From Notamacropus eugenii (lineage: Eukaryota; Chordata; Mammalia; Diprotodontia; Macropodidae): a DNA stretch of 64,000 nt. Below are positions 11,771 to 23,735 of this stretch, one piece after another. The notes under the pieces are model-generated. The model was not told where the DNA came from. It saw only the letters and a program-made list of their open reading frames with translations, and searched no databases. The stretch covers positions 279,561,206-279,625,205 of the forward strand of contig NC_092872.1 of NCBI RefSeq assembly GCF_028372415.1, written 5' to 3'. Each line of letters begins with the position of its first letter. Within the stretch, counting starts at the first letter, position 1. The position numbers were made by a program, and so were the translations under genes.

Positions 11771-11788
11771 ATCACTTCCCTCTTCCAC
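11771..11788. repeat. Target-site duplication, right copy
   Basis: Right-hand copy of the duplication at 10192-10209. Confidence 0.85.
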
Positions 11789-12480
11789 TCTCCACAGTGA
11801 CTCTTCCAAACCTTTTCATGACTCCTCAAACCTCCCATGGTTCCCCCTTCCTCCACCCTCTCATCTGTGAACCTTGTTTCACATTTTACAGACCAATTAA
11901 GGTCATTTGGCCCAAGATCCTTTTTCTGCCTCTTCTTCATCTCCCATCATGCAGGTGCCTTTTCTCTTCTCTCCTCCTTACCCCTCAATTCTCACATAGA
12001 GAAGCAGCTTTACTCATGACCAAGGCCAACCCCTCTCCTTGCTCACACAATCCCATTCCATCCCATGTCCTCCAATAGCAACGTTGCCCCCTCTGTCCTC
12101 CTCCCTCTTTTTACTTATCTTCAATCTCTCCCTATCTACTGGCTCCTTCCCTACTTTATAAATATGCCCATGTCTCCCTCCTCCTGGAAAAAGTCTCACT
12201 TGATCCTTCCATTCCTACTAACTATCATCCCATGTCTATTCTGTCATTTGTGGCTAAACTTTCCCTAATAAAGGAAATCCACCATCTCTTCACTCACACT
12301 TTTTTTGCAATCAGAATTTAGACCTTATCATTTAGGTCTCTTTTTTGACCCACACTGCCCTCTCCAAAGTCAACATTGATCTCTTAGTTGCCAAATCCAA
12401 TGGCCTTTTCTCAACTCAATACTCACTGTCCTTGACCTCTCCCCCATCTTTGCTTATTTTCCTCCTCTCATCCTCCCCTC
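11789..12480 (+). mobile_element. L2 spacer and RT domain start (right part)
   Basis: Pyrimidine-rich L2 coding sequence. Recognisable blocks are tccaatagcaacgttgcccc, ctccctatctactggctcct and ttgccaaatccaatggcctt (L2 LLVAKSNGL). It is degraded by frameshifts. Confidence 0.85.
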
Positions 12481-12575
12481 CCCTCTCTGTTTCTTCTTCC
12501 TTTTCTCTTTTTTCCTCTCTTTCTCTGTGTCCCTCTTCCCTCCTCCCTTCCTCCCTTCCCCTCTCACTCCCAGTT
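12481..12575. repeat. CT-rich low-complexity tract
   Basis: Imperfect TCTT/CTCC units filling the gap where the rest of the L2 RT would be. Confidence 0.8.
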
Positions 12576-12692
12576 CCTTGAGAATGGAGATTCCTATTCT
12601 CTGTCTATATCCCCAGCACTTAGCATAGGGCCTTTTAAAACTGAAGGACAAACAGCAACAACATGCTTAATAAATGTTTGTTGATTAACTCT
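12575..12692 (+). mobile_element. L2 3' end
   Basis: gttccttgagaatggagatt, then ccccagcacttagcataggg, then aataaatgtttgttgatta. It may be the tail of the same L2 after an internal loss. Confidence 0.75.
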
Positions 12693-13535
12693 TCAAGATA
12701 CAGAGTACCCTAGGGGAACAAACACTGAGTGTGAGCTAAAGTGTGGACAATTTCCACCAGTGCCCATTGGTACCTTTTCTGTAGCCGAAGGTCTCTAAGT
12801 CTCAGATAGGAAGATCTGAGCCTCTTAGGCCTGGCTCCATCCATTATCCCATCTTCCCTCCAATTGCTGGGAAGTCCCATCATCTCTCCTGGTGCATAGA
12901 GGCTCCTGGGCTATTGGGTTCACAGACCCTTCATGGAAAGCAGATTAGAACAAAAATCACAGTCACAATAAATAACCCACAAGGAGTATCCATTCCTGGT
13001 CAGTTCATTCCCCTCAACTTCCCTCCCTGGATTGGAGAGGGGAGAGGAGGAATCCAGGCCACATTTTAGCCTCAGACTTGCTGATAACTTTTTAAAGAAA
13101 TAATCTCTTCCTGGAGCCAACAGCCTTTTAACTGATAAATCACTGAACGGCTGGCCAGAAGATGATTGCCAGGCTTTCTGCCACCACAGGGGACTGAAAG
13201 TCATTCTGCTTTCTCCTTATAAAGACAGGCAGATAGGCACATGCTTCCTCCTCCCTTCTATGACTGAATCCAGAGTTAAGGCCAATCAGTGCCAGGAGTG
13301 TTACTGCTGGGCAGTGCCATCTGGCTGAGCCCCCTGACCTTGAGCCTGCTTCTGACTGAGAGAATCAGGCACACTCTGCCCAGCTCAGAACTTGGCAGTG
13401 GTAGGAGGCAGTTTGGGAAGCTAAAGGAGCATGACCTTCATCCCCTCAAGGCTTCTGCCTCCCAGAGGGCAGAATGGAGGGGTCAGCCTGGAGGCCTTCC
13501 AACCCTTGGTCACAGAAAAATGAACAAATGGCAAA
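12693..13535. other. No recognisable feature
   Basis: Unique sequence. The 145 aa plus-strand frame beginning at 13289 runs into an L2 fragment and is not a gene. Confidence 0.45.
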
Positions 13536-13537
13536 GC

Positions 13538-13640
13538 TTTACTGATTGCTTACTGGGAACACAAATATATGTGAACATAAAGAAATATGATTGTCCCTGC
13601 CTGCAACAAGCTTATATTCTAATGAGGAAGCAGACACCTA
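13538..13640 (-). mobile_element. L2 3' end fragment
   Basis: Antisense L2 tail: ttgcttactgggaacac, then caagcttatattctaatgag. Confidence 0.65.
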
Positions 13641-14049
13641 AAGGGAAGTGGAGGATTGGGAAGGGAGTCTTGGTCTGGGGAGCCTCAGTCTGTGCCTTTC
13701 CAGAAACAGTGACACTATTGACTTAATTTCTGTGTCCAGAGGAAGAGGTAGAAGGGATATGTGCCAAGTGGGTACAGGATCTATGGAGGGCTGATGGCAA
13801 GAGGGAGTATAAAGGTGATGAAGCGTAGGGTGGATGGAGTGGGCTGAAAAGGCCTTGTTTGCACTCCCTAGGTCACTATTCTCCAGTCCACCCTGCCCAA
13901 AATGAATGGATTCACTTCCTTCATGAGTGAGGGCATTGATTCTGGAGGGCCAGGATGCTGTGGGTCAGGTCCATGGGGGAAGGCACTGGTCAGGTGGGTG
14001 GTGGCAGGATGAGTGGGCAGCTACATGGCTGGATGGGATAGGAAGATAA

Positions 14050-14200
14050 AACATGGAGTCAGAGAGTCAGTGCTTGAAGGGGTCCTAGAAATGAACCCCT
14101 TCATTGAAGAGGTCAGGAAATTGATAGTTGAATTGACTTGTCAAATGTGAAGACAGTATTGAAACCCAGCTTCTGTCCCTTCAGGTCCTTCCCACTGAAA
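14050..14200 (-). repeat. MIR fragment
   Basis: Weak antisense core: gaggtcaggaaattgatag and acttgtcaaatgtgaagaca, followed by ttgaaacccagcttctgtcc. Confidence 0.55.
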
Positions 14201-15480
14201 CTGCCTCCAATCCCATCCTGTGGTTCTGTTCTCATCTTCGGTTTTCATTTTTACCCATCCCCACTCTCTCGATGACTTCTTTCTGGGGGTAGAGGGAGGG
14301 GGGAAGCATTGGCTCTGGCCCTTGACACAGAAGGCCACATGCTCTCCATTTCCAGGGAGTCTTCCAGCATAAGTTGACCTACATTCCAGGAAAAGACACC
14401 AGGTCTGAATAAGCTGTTTCTGTCCAGGGCTTGTCCCTAGTTCCCTTGCCTGGCTCCCAGGCCAATTGGGGCTATTTGTTGGGGTTAAACATTTGTCCCC
14501 CAAATACCCCGGTGTCAGAATGACTTGGGAAGGTTTCTCAGGAGACAAGGATGTCACAGTGTCAAACAGAGGGCTGCTCCATTCTGGGAGGGCCAAGGGG
14601 TAAGGAGAAGAACTGGGTGGGCTGGAGAAAGTCCTTTTTTTGGTTTTTTCTCAAGGCAATTTCCTCCTAGCCATTGTTTTCTGTCTCTCTGCCTGCCTCC
14701 CTTCACTATGGGCAGATGGTAGGATACTGGAGGTGTTAACCAGCTACAAGAAACAAGATGATCCAAACAGAAGGAACATGGATAAACATTGCCGGGTCCT
14801 CTCTATATTCACCAAGAGACAGCTTTTCCCCTTACAGGATGTTTAAAGTTTCCATGCATTCATGCAGAAAAAAAAGAAGAAGAGGGAGGGAGCATACTGT
14901 CCTTCCTCCTGGCTTTGGCCCAGGGATCCAGTGGGATTTCTGTTTCAAGAAAGAGTCCAAGTGAAAGGTCTTGGAACTGCTCCCTAGCCTTGGGGTAGAT
15001 ACAGGAAAGTGGAGCTGTGGTGGGTGCCCCAAGGAGGTGGGTGCTGCCACCCTGGCACTGTCAGTCAACACTGCAGGGATGGGGTTCAGAAAGATCATTT
15101 CAAGTTGAGCTGTGGCTAACCACAGTGTCCTCGTGATCTGCAGGGCAGTCAGATGTCAGGGGTGACTGCAAACAAGTTCATTTTCCCACAGTAGAGACAA
15201 AAAAGGGGGGGCCCAAAACCACACATCTGAAGAGATCACGTTTCCCCTGCTGGTCTCCATTGGGACCATCCCAAGAGGTTTCATCTCCTTGCGATTTTCT
15301 CCAAGATCCCCTGAAAAGCAGGCCTGCTGAACTTGTTATTTCATTAGCCTAACCTCTCCTCCCTGATGGTTTTCATAAACACAAGGGCCTTTCACTTTGC
15401 AATTGTGCTCAACCCATTAGTCCATTAGTCCAGCTCAGAAATTCTGACCCACCTCACTTCCGGGGCACTGGGCTCAGAGG
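14201..15480. other. No recognisable feature
   Basis: The 151 aa minus-strand frame ending at 14141 terminates inside the MIR fragment and shows no domain. CpG-poor unique sequence. Confidence 0.45.
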
Positions 15481-15485
15481 AGGAA

Positions 15486-15545
15486 GAAAGGAAGAGAGAG
15501 AGAGAAAGAGAGAAAGAGAGACAGACATCCATACATATACACAAC
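15486..15545. repeat. (GA)n-rich microsatellite
   Basis: Imperfect GAGA/GAAA units followed by catacata. Confidence 0.85.
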
Positions 15546-15765
15546 TACATGCAAAGTTAACTCCAGAAAGGCATTGTGGGCCCTAAAATTTGAGCCATCA
15601 CCAGAACTGCCTCAGATTATTCCTCCAAAAGTCCATAGGTCCTGGTTTGGGAATGGTAACCCTGAGGCTGTCTTTGTATTGTCTCTGTCTTCTATCACTT
15701 TGTCTATCTGTTTGTTTCTGTCTCTGACTCTCAGATTTTGGCTCTCTGTTTTTGTGTCTCTTTTT

Positions 15766-15810
15766 CTCCTCCTCCTCCTCCTCCTCCTCCTCCTCCTCCT
15801 CCTCCTCCTC

Positions 15811-15835
<25 letters not shown>
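15766..15835. repeat. (CTC)n microsatellite
   Basis: About 70 bp of perfect CTC repeats flanked by CT-rich DNA. It generates a false poly-leucine frame. Confidence 0.95.
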
Positions 15836-15839
<4 letters not shown>

Positions 15840-15841
<2 letters not shown>

Positions 15842-16875
15842 TCTCTCTTTCTGTTCTGGCCTCTTGGATGATCTCTTAGATGACCATGTCTCCCATCCTA
15901 ATCTAGTATAAGATCACCATGCTTTCTTGCCCAGAATGGTGGCTCTTCCATCCCCAATATTCGACCTGTGGGAAACCCAAGGAGGAGCAGAGAAGCCCAC
16001 ATATTATTTGGAAGATTGAGGATGTGATGACAAAGGAGTGGTCAGACATCTCAGCCGGGACCCCTGGAGTTCAGGTTCCCTACTATCCACCCACCCATCT
16101 CTTCTGTGTTTGGTCTTCTCCCGTTTCAGGATGTGGTTTAGATCTGAGTGGCTCAAGGGTACATGAGTATCCTTGTGGTCATGAAGCTTCAATCTAAAGG
16201 AGCTGATGGTGGAGGAGAGGGGTGACATTGTCTGTAGGAGAGGGTCTGCCATGGAGACAGCCCACATGCTGCATGTCCTTGGTGGAACTTGGCTGGGACA
16301 CAAGAACTTCAGCTTCTCATAAATATTTGCTCTGAGGCACTCAGGATACTCAGGGTAAGGGCTCATAAAATGACCCTGGGCCCATGGAGACCTATCTGCA
16401 TTTCCAAATCTTCTCCCTCACATCTCACTGGCAGCTCATGATCTCATGGCCAAGTCTTGACATCTGGAAGGACCCTGTAAGGAATGAATTGAGGAGGGGA
16501 AGGCCCATCAATCCCTGGGGGAGAGTCTGCCCTCATCAGTCAGTCCCTATTCTGTTTCTCCTGGGCAGGCATCCTGCTCTCTAATCTCAGGCAGGCACTT
16601 GACTGTGGTCGCTGGAAATCGAATGTATTTTGTCAAATCCCCTCGGCATGCAATGGAGGAAATAGAAGAGATTTATCCTGTTTATACAAACCTCTCTACC
16701 TCCCTCCCTTGCTCCCAAGGCTGTAGTGTTGAATGTGCACAGACTAATGGAATATGGAATCCCAGAGTCCCAGAACTAAAAGGTCTACCTGGACCTGGCC
16801 AAGAAGGTCTAATAATAATAATATTGAAAAAGAGAATGATGATGATGATACTATAATCTGTTCAGTTCGTCTCTG
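15840..16875. other. No gene seen
   Basis: Mostly unique sequence, with short AAT and GAT runs near 16808-16852. Confidence 0.45.
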
Positions 16876-16877
16876 CA

Positions 16878-17352
16878 GTATCTCTCTGATGAGCCTGTGA
16901 TACCGTTTCTCCTCTGATATGGTCCCCCTCCTGGTGCAGACCCACATCCTCTCATGCCTGGACTATTTTAACAGCTGTTGGGAGCCTGCCTGCCTCAGTC
17001 TTCTCCCCTGCTCCAGTACATACTCCATTCAGCCACCAAAGGGTTTTTACTAAAGCCCAGATCTGACCATGTGCTTTACCTACTCAGTAAACTCCAGGGG
17101 CTCTTCATCGCCTCCAGGAGCAGATACAAAATCCTTTATTTGTCATTCAAAGCCCTTGGTAATCTCAACCTTCCCCCACACATAGTCTTTGATCTGGTGA
17201 CACCAACCTCCTGGCTGTTCCACAAACCAGTTCCTCTATCTCTCGGTTCTGAGACATTCTCGTGCTGTCCCCCATGCCCTGAACACTCTTCCTCCTCTTC
17301 TCCATTTTTTGGCTTCCTTCAAGCTCCAGCGAAAATCTCACTTTCTACAAGA
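16878..17352 (+). mobile_element. L2 ORF2 C-terminal region
   Basis: The frame from 16978 contains LLQYILHSATKGFLLKPRSD, then YKILYLSFKALGNL, which matches the conserved L2 C-terminus. It ends near tcactttctacaaga. Confidence 0.88.
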
Positions 17353-17357
17353 AACTG

Positions 17358-17495
17358 AAAGGCTCATTTCTGCACATGAGGAGACTGAGGCTCAGAGAGG
17401 TGAGTTTCCCATGAGATGTTAAACACCAGGAGCAGAATTTAAACACTGGACCTTGGATTACTGAGCCAATTCACTATTTCCTGACTCCAAGGTGG
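17358..17495 (-). repeat. MIR fragment
   Basis: Reads gaggagactgaggctcagag, then aatttaaacactggacc. Confidence 0.7.
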
Positions 17496-18368
17496 CCACA
17501 GCCAGCCTTGAGATATGGTCCTCAGGTGGCCCCTAATCCTGCTGGCCTCCAGGCTCCCCGTGCCTATTTCTTTCATCTAGTCCTCAGATAGCCCCATTTA
17601 TCCCATGTATATAAATCTCTGTCCTTCTGTCTCTCTCTCCCCTTTTGTGTCTGGAGGCTTGAGCCATAGATCCATTCAGCCAAGGGTACCAACAATGACA
17701 GCTTTTCTTACTTTGTTAAACCCAAAGCAGAGAACCTTTTCAGAGTCTGTCTCGTCCAGTGTTTCCCCTTATTCCTTCGAGGCCCTGCACGGCTGACTAG
17801 GCTACATGCATGATGTCTGAGGATGGCCTCATAACCTTGGGTTTGGTGATGTAATTCACCAAAGTGCACATGCAGGAATCAGAGCCCCAGTCAGTATTCT
17901 GCCCAATCACGCTTGCTCCAGCAACATGGCCAATGGTAAACAGTAGATGTAAGTCACTGTAGTGAGCTGGGTTGCAGCTCAGCCAGACCAACTCTATATC
18001 AGCCTTCTTGGCTGTGACAGAATGCTGGGCTCTGTAAATGGAGTCGGTACCAAAGTCTCTCCTGATGCTTCCTGCTTTCACCTTCATCTTCATCCTCTTT
18101 CACCTTTATCTTCTCCAGGTTTCATCTGCCCAGTCCTTGAAATCGCTCCCCATGTGTCATGAGCTCAATGCCCTTGCCTCTCTGGCTGCCCACTGCCAGG
18201 CATTCTCCAGCTTCTCCTTGTTCCCCAGTGCCCAGAATCAAACACAACTCTCCAGAAAAGGATTTACCAAGGTGGAGAACCATGGGGTTGTTGAGTCTCT
18301 CCTCTGGGAAGTTGCTCCTTCCTCATCCCCTACTCCCCCAAGGTCACAGGAGCTTTGTTAGTGGCCAC
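17496..18368. other. No gene; possible L2 3' UTR remnant at 17530-17640
   Basis: Pyrimidine-rich sequence (ctccgtgcc..tctctctcc) resembles the continuation of the L2 above. The rest is unassigned. Confidence 0.4.
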
Positions 18369-18494
18369 ACCTCACTGCTGACTCATGGACCTTACTGTCC
18401 ACTCTAATCCCCAGATCTTTTTCAGAAGAGCTGCTGTTTAGTCGTGCCTCGTATCTTGCTGTTGTGGAACCTAGGTGTGAGACTTTACGTTTAT

Positions 18495-18768
18495 CCTGGG
18501 ATGCCCTCCCTCTATCCCATGATTCAGAATTCCTGACTTTGTTTAAGACTTAGCTCCCAAGTCACATCCTCCTTTCCTTGTCCCCACTACTACTGAAGCT
18601 TTCCTCTCAAAGGCTCCTCTGTATGTCACTAGTTGTAGATGTACTGACTCCCTCCTTAGCCTGGGAGCCCCTGAAGGGGGTGTTTTTGCCTTTCTTTGTA
18701 TCCCTGAGGTCCCAGCACCAGGCCTGGAATGTAGCAGGTGCTTGATACATGTTGATTGATTCATTCAC
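18495..18768 (+). mobile_element. L2 3' end nested in CR1/L3
   Basis: tgggatgccctccctctatc at the left, then ctgggagcccctgaaggggg, ending ttgattgattcattc. Confidence 0.8.
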
Positions 18769-19154
18769 CCTATTGGATTTAATCTCATTATGTGAAGTCG
18801 AGCTATAGCCCTTTGGGTCTTCATTTGTCAATCTCCCTCCCAGCATTGGGTGTCATCTTCATGCTTGATGACCAGGTTGTCTACACCTTTATCCAAGTCA
18901 TTAATAAAAATATTAAACCATGAGGGGGCAAGCACAGACCCCTGGGGCACTCCACTGGAGACCTCTTGCCATGCTGGCACTGAACCATTGACAGCTACAA
19001 TAGGAGTCTGGTCATTCCATGGAGACACTTGATCAAAAGATTTCCTCAAGATCCAGGTAAAGTTTGTCTGTAGCATTTTCCCTTTTACTATTTTGTAATC
19101 TCGTCAAAAAAGGAATGAAGTTGGTCTGACACGATCTGTTTTTAATGCTAACAT

Positions 19155-19428
19155 GAATGGCACTTGTACCTAGCACATAGTGGGCTCTATGTAAATGAGC
19201 ATTCCCTTCCTGATTAAAGTACAAAGTGCTTTACAAATATAATCTCATTGGAACCCCATAACAACAAGGAGCTCAAATCACTCTCATTTTACAGATGAGG
19301 AAACTGAGGCAGATAGTAGTCAAGGGACTCAACCAAGGCTACCTAGTTACTAAGTATCTAAGGCAGGATTTGAATTCAAATCTTCCAGCCTCCAGGCTCA
19401 GCACCCATCCACTGCCCACAGAGCTGCC
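19155..19428 (-). repeat. CORE-SINE (with a short L2-like piece) nested in CR1/L3
   Basis: 19155-19200 resembles an L2 tail. 19215-19428 is an antisense CORE-SINE (aaagtgctttacaaatataa; cagatgaggaaactgaggc). Confidence 0.8.
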
Positions 19429-19705
19429 TTCTTGCCAAAGCTAGACTGGTTCTCAGTAATTGTCAGCGTTCACCAATCATCTCTGTGGTGATTCACTCTA
19501 GAATTTTTCCTGGAATTCAAGCCATTGGCCTATTGTTTGCAGATTCTGTTCTGTCCCTTTTCTGAAAACTGGGACACTGTTTAGCCTCCCCCAATCTCAC
19601 TGTGCCGGTCCTATTTTCCATGATTTTTCAGCATCATTGACAGTGGCTCAGCAGTCCCATCTGCTCCTTCTTTCAGGACCTGAGGATGGAGCTCATCTGA
19701 GCCAG

Positions 19706-19795
19706 GGGACTAGTCTAAGGTTACAGTGCCACTCAGGGGCAGGATCAGGATTGAAACCTAGGGTCTCTGATACAGCAGTCTTGTTCCTTACTTTC
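19706..19795 (-). repeat. MIR fragment
   Basis: ctaaggttacagtgccactc, then gattgaaacctagggtctct. Confidence 0.6.
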
Positions 19796-20430
19796 TCACC
19801 TAAGGATTGGCCCATGGAGCCTGTGGAGCATATGTTACAGGAGAAGAAGTTTGAAATGTAAAAATGAACACAAGCAGCCTGAGGTCAATTAACTGAAAAG
19901 ACAAACTCAGTGGAAATATTCCTGGCCTCTCTCTGTTTTGCAGCTGGGCCTTGAGCAGGCCCAAATGTTGAGTCAATGTTGGGCGACTCCCCCGAGGGCT
20001 TTGGGGGAGGGCAGAAAATCTTTTCTAATGGGACAAATTGGCCCTTTGCTGGATGGTCCGGTTTCTGATTCTTCCCATTCCTTGTGAGAGGGAGAAGCTG
20101 AGAATCCCTTTCCCTCTGGTCTACAAAAGAACCAAAATCCCTTGAGATAAAAATATCACTGGAGAGATAAATGCACCGTTTGCGTCAAAGTTAATTGTTT
20201 CTTTGCAAATGATTCCTGTCTTGTTCTATTGACGTGGCTCTCCAGGCGTCTTGTGCCTAAGGCTGGTCACCCCTTCCCACCATGATTCTGCTCCGTTGCT
20301 CCCCAGGCCTGGAAGGCTCTCTCCTCACCTCTGCCCCCTTGGATGTTCCAATTCTCTTTGTACCGGCCCCACTTAGGTTCATGCCTAAGCAAGCACTGGA
20401 GAGGTGCATGTCGATGGCCTAGGACTCTCC
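19796..20430. other. No recognisable feature
   Basis: Unique sequence. Confidence 0.45.
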
Positions 20431-20431
20431 C

Positions 20432-20565
20432 CCAGTTTATGGAAGAGGTGTCTGAGGCCCAGAGAGGAGAAGGAACTTGTCCAAGGGGATCAACGATACA
20501 AGAAACAGAATCAGATTTGAATGCAGGTCCTCTGACTGCATGCAGGTCTCTTTCCACGGCTTCTG
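20432..20565 (-). repeat. MIR fragment
   Basis: Reads tttatggaagaggtgtctga, then tgaatgcaggtcctctgact. Confidence 0.65.
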
Positions 20566-20661
20566 GGAGACAGACAAGACAGGTACGTAGCCAGATGATT
20601 GCCATATCTACTGTCTCCTGTGTTGACTCACTGGGCACAGATCCAGAACTCATCACTGAAA

Positions 20662-20810
20662 ACCACATTCAACAAGTGCCTAAGATGAGCCAGCCATGAA
20701 GCTTTGTGCTGAGACCACAAAGGTTAAAAAAGAGATTTTGCCTATCCTCAGGCAGCTCACATTCTAATAAGGCAAGATAATACACGCAACCAGGAGAGTG
20801 AGTTTTGGTC
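20662..20810 (-). mobile_element. L2 3' end fragment
   Basis: Antisense L2 tail: caacaagtgcctaagatgag, then gcagctcacattctaataag. Confidence 0.65.
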
Positions 20811-22015
20811 CAGAGAGGCAGAAAGGGGTTGGAGTGCATGTGGTGAGTGGTCTACTTAGAAAGGTGGCTGGGAAGGGGAGGCTGAAGCAGGGTCCAGTTG
20901 GCACACTCATCACCAATCAGCTGGATTAGAGTTTTGAAGATGATAATTGAGTGCCTTGGATGATTTGAATGTTCTCAATGAGTTACACAAGAATTAATTA
21001 GATAGACATTGTGAGGGGTCCTCAATGGCTTCTGGACTAGTTGGGACACCTCTCCTGGGTGTCTGAGGGAGAAAGATATCCAGATATGCCATCCACTTGA
21101 CTGAATTGGAGCTGCTGAGGGTGAGGGGTAGTGCTGAATTTGGAGACAGAAGGGAACTCACATCCTACAGAATCCATTGAGCTGAAAATATCTATGTCGA
21201 GATGAATGCATTGCCTCTGGCCAAATTCATTTGTTTTTCAAAAATATCCCTCTCTACCTTGGGCAAGTTTTCATGACAGCAATAGGGAGAAAGAAATAAC
21301 CTCAAGGAGAAGAGGGCCTAATTCTGGTACCCACTTGTCTCCTGCCAGGAAGGAAACTTTGGAGACCTGCCCCCTGAGATGCAGAAACCTGCACCCAGGT
21401 TGCAGCAACTGAAAGTCAGGGCTCCACACTGTCAAGAGATCCAGGAGGATTTGGAAAAACCTGTTAGGAAGGAGGAAACAGAATCTTAAGGTTGGAAATG
21501 TCTCCTGTGATCTCATGGACACATGATGAAACCCACTCCATTAACGCATTGATCCACCTCTCTGAGAAGAATTGGCAAACGCCTAACATGTGCCTGGCAC
21601 ACAGTAGGAACTTAGTAAATGTTTACTGGTGGATCACATGGGATTGTACGGTGGTTACAGCATCACCAGACCACTCACAGAGAGACTCTTGCCATGAATG
21701 GGATGGGTTTTCTTAAGGAGCATGGATGCTCCATTCTTGCACAAACACTGCCTGGCAAGAATCACTGAAGACTTTTCTAGGGGTCAGGGGGTGGTGTGGA
21801 AGGCACCCGGAGCTGGGATTTCATAGGTGTAGGGAGCTCCCATGTGGGAAACTTTCTCTGTCCATGCAAATAAGCAACTTGTCTGTAATTTGTGGTCTTA
21901 AAGAATGCGAATGCCAGCAATTAAAAAGTGTTTACAAACAGTGTAAGAATTATGTTATTCTTAACTTCCCTGGGCTCCTTTTGGATCAGTTCACCCTCAT
22001 CATAAAGAGCTCATA
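20811..22015. other. Mostly unique DNA; short L2 tail (+) at 21575-21630
   Basis: The only recognisable piece is gtgcctggcacacagtagga, then aaatgtttactgg. No exon is seen. Confidence 0.45.
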
Positions 22016-22017
22016 AG

Positions 22018-22205
22018 GCAGTTGGAGGAGGTGGAAAGGTCACTGAATTGAGATCCTGGGTTCAAATCCCAGCTTGGCTTCTTACTCTCTATGGGACCTT
22101 GGAGAAGTCACCCCACAATCTTCAGTTCTCTTACATTTGTCTAATGAGGGGGGTGAGCTAAATAAGCTCTGGGCTCTCTGATAATCTTTGAGGCCGTCTG
22201 GTTCC
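22018..22205 (+). repeat. MIR-type CORE-SINE
   Basis: gttcaaatcccagcttggct and ggaccttggagaagtcacc. Confidence 0.75.
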
Positions 22206-22870
22206 TGAATATGAATCTTTTTTATGACAGTGTGGACATGTAGCCTCCCCATGTCCAACCCAAAGATGCCTCCTTCACTCCTGGATCTGTCCTCTGAGGT
22301 CAAGCAGAACCAGGCTGGTCCCTTCTCCGTGTGGTGCCTTGACCATGCCCATCCTCTCTCATACCCCTTCTTCTTTTCCTCAGCAGCAGAGAACCTGCAG
22401 CATTATAGGGGATCAGCATGAATGATTTGGAATTGAATGAAGAGCCTATCCTGAGATATTCTCCAGCTCCTCCACATCCTTCTGAAAACTAGAGCAAATC
22501 TCAATGCCCCAGAATGGTTCAGCACATCTGGGTCTACACTGGTAGCCCCAAAAGAGGGGCCCAGGAGATCAATGCATGGTGACCCCTGCTGGACACAATG
22601 AGGAACTGCCCAGGAAGAGGCTCCTGCTTACTCTTTCGTTGGGCTCTCCTTCATGACATTTGTCTTTCTTGGACATTGTAGCATGAAAGCTCTTAAGGAG
22701 GCACTGGCCTTGGGCCTACAGGGGCCAGGCTTCCATCACCCCAGGTTTCCTGTGTGGGCGCTGGAGAGAGACACAAGGTCCCCAAGGGTCAGGAGAGGCT
22801 GTTCCGAGGGTGACCCCAGGACATTTCACGGGATCAGAGATCCAGGCACTGGGTTGGTGGTTTCCCCATC
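22206..22870. other. No recognisable feature
   Basis: No exon or repeat was recognised. Confidence 0.45.
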
Positions 22871-22871
22871 T

Positions 22872-22978
22872 AAAATTAATCATAAGGCATTTATTAAATG
22901 CCTACTGTGTGTCAGGCATTGTGCTTAGCGATGGGGCTACATAGAAAGGCAAAAACACAAACGGCTTCCTACAAGTCT
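22872..22978 (-). mobile_element. L2 3' end fragment
   Basis: aaggcatttattaaatgcct, then ggcattgtgcttagcgatgg. Confidence 0.75.
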
Positions 22979-23395
22979 CTCAAAACAGAGGAGGATCAAT
23001 TTATTTTCAATCTATTCCTAGTTCAGAAAAGGAAAAGGTGCCTCCCTCCATCACCTCCCAAAGTGGAAGAGAATAGTCTTGCTATCCAGAAATCCTTCCT
23101 TACATCTAAATTGGCTCCCCAAGCTCTCCTTTGTGCCATGTGCCTTGGAGAGTACTCTTGTGCAAACTGAGACCATCTAGTCACTGATGGACCGCAGGAC
23201 CTCCCATCCCTTCACACACTGGAAGGTCTTTCACTGCTCAGACTTGTGTGTCAGGCTGACGAATTCCAGAGTGATCGCTTCCTTCCCAAATCTCCTCTCA
23301 ATGTCTTTGAATCTTTCCTATAAGATCTCTAGAAACTGTCCCTCCCTCCCTCTCCTCTTCCTTCTGTTTCTGTGTGTTTCTGTATCTGTGCCTGT

Positions 23396-23398
<3 letters not shown>

Positions 23399-23465
<67 letters not shown>

Positions 23466-23520
23466 TCTCTCTCTCTCTTTCTCTCTCTCTCTCTATCTCT
23501 CTCTCCCTCTCTCTCTCCTT
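23399..23520. repeat. (CT)n microsatellite
   Basis: About 120 bp of CT repeats with a few interruptions. Confidence 0.95.
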
Positions 23521-23677
23521 CCCACTGTTTCTGGGTTCACCCTCTGAGGCCAGAACAAGCCTAATGCTTCCTCCTCCATGGAACGTCCATCCAAATACCT
23601 ACTGTAATCCCTTCTGAGATTTCTCTTTTCTAGGCTAAGTATCCTGTGTTCCTTCAACTAATTCGATGTGATGTGTG

Positions 23678-23735
23678 CTTGGTACATAGTAGGCACTTAA
23701 TAAAGGAATGCCCAAATAAATAAATAAATGCTTGC
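23678..23735 (+). mobile_element. L2 tail fragment within CR1/L3
   Basis: gcttggtacatagtaggcac, then aataaataaataaatgc. Confidence 0.65.

Larger units (their letters stand above)
18370..19705 (-). mobile_element. CR1/L3 LINE, RT region, with two nested insertions
   Basis: The minus strand encodes AVNGSVPAWQEVSSGVPQGS, then FNIFINDLDKGVDNL, at 18860-19000: the classic CR1/L3 RT motifs. Flanking blocks (agatctttttcagaagagct; cagtggctcagcagtccc) place 18370-18494 and 19430-19705 in the same element. L2 and SINE pieces separate them. Confidence 0.88.

Noticed and set aside
13289-13726. 145 aa plus-strand frame
   Set aside because: It runs through an antisense L2 fragment at 13538-13640. No protein family is recognised.
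14141-14596. 151 aa minus-strand frame
   Set aside because: Its C-terminal end lies in a MIR fragment. The sequence has no family resemblance and a composition typical of chance frames.
15574-15879. Poly-leucine frame that looks like a membrane protein
   Set aside because: Produced by the perfect (CTC)n microsatellite at 15766-15835.
22018-22205. tRNA gene candidates suggested by gttcaaatccc motifs here and at many other sites
   Set aside because: These are B-box remnants of tRNA-derived CORE-SINEs. No cloverleaf or acceptor stem can be formed.
23187-23617. Ser/Leu-rich frames of 125 and 81 aa
   Set aside because: Translations of the (CT)n tract at 23399-23520.
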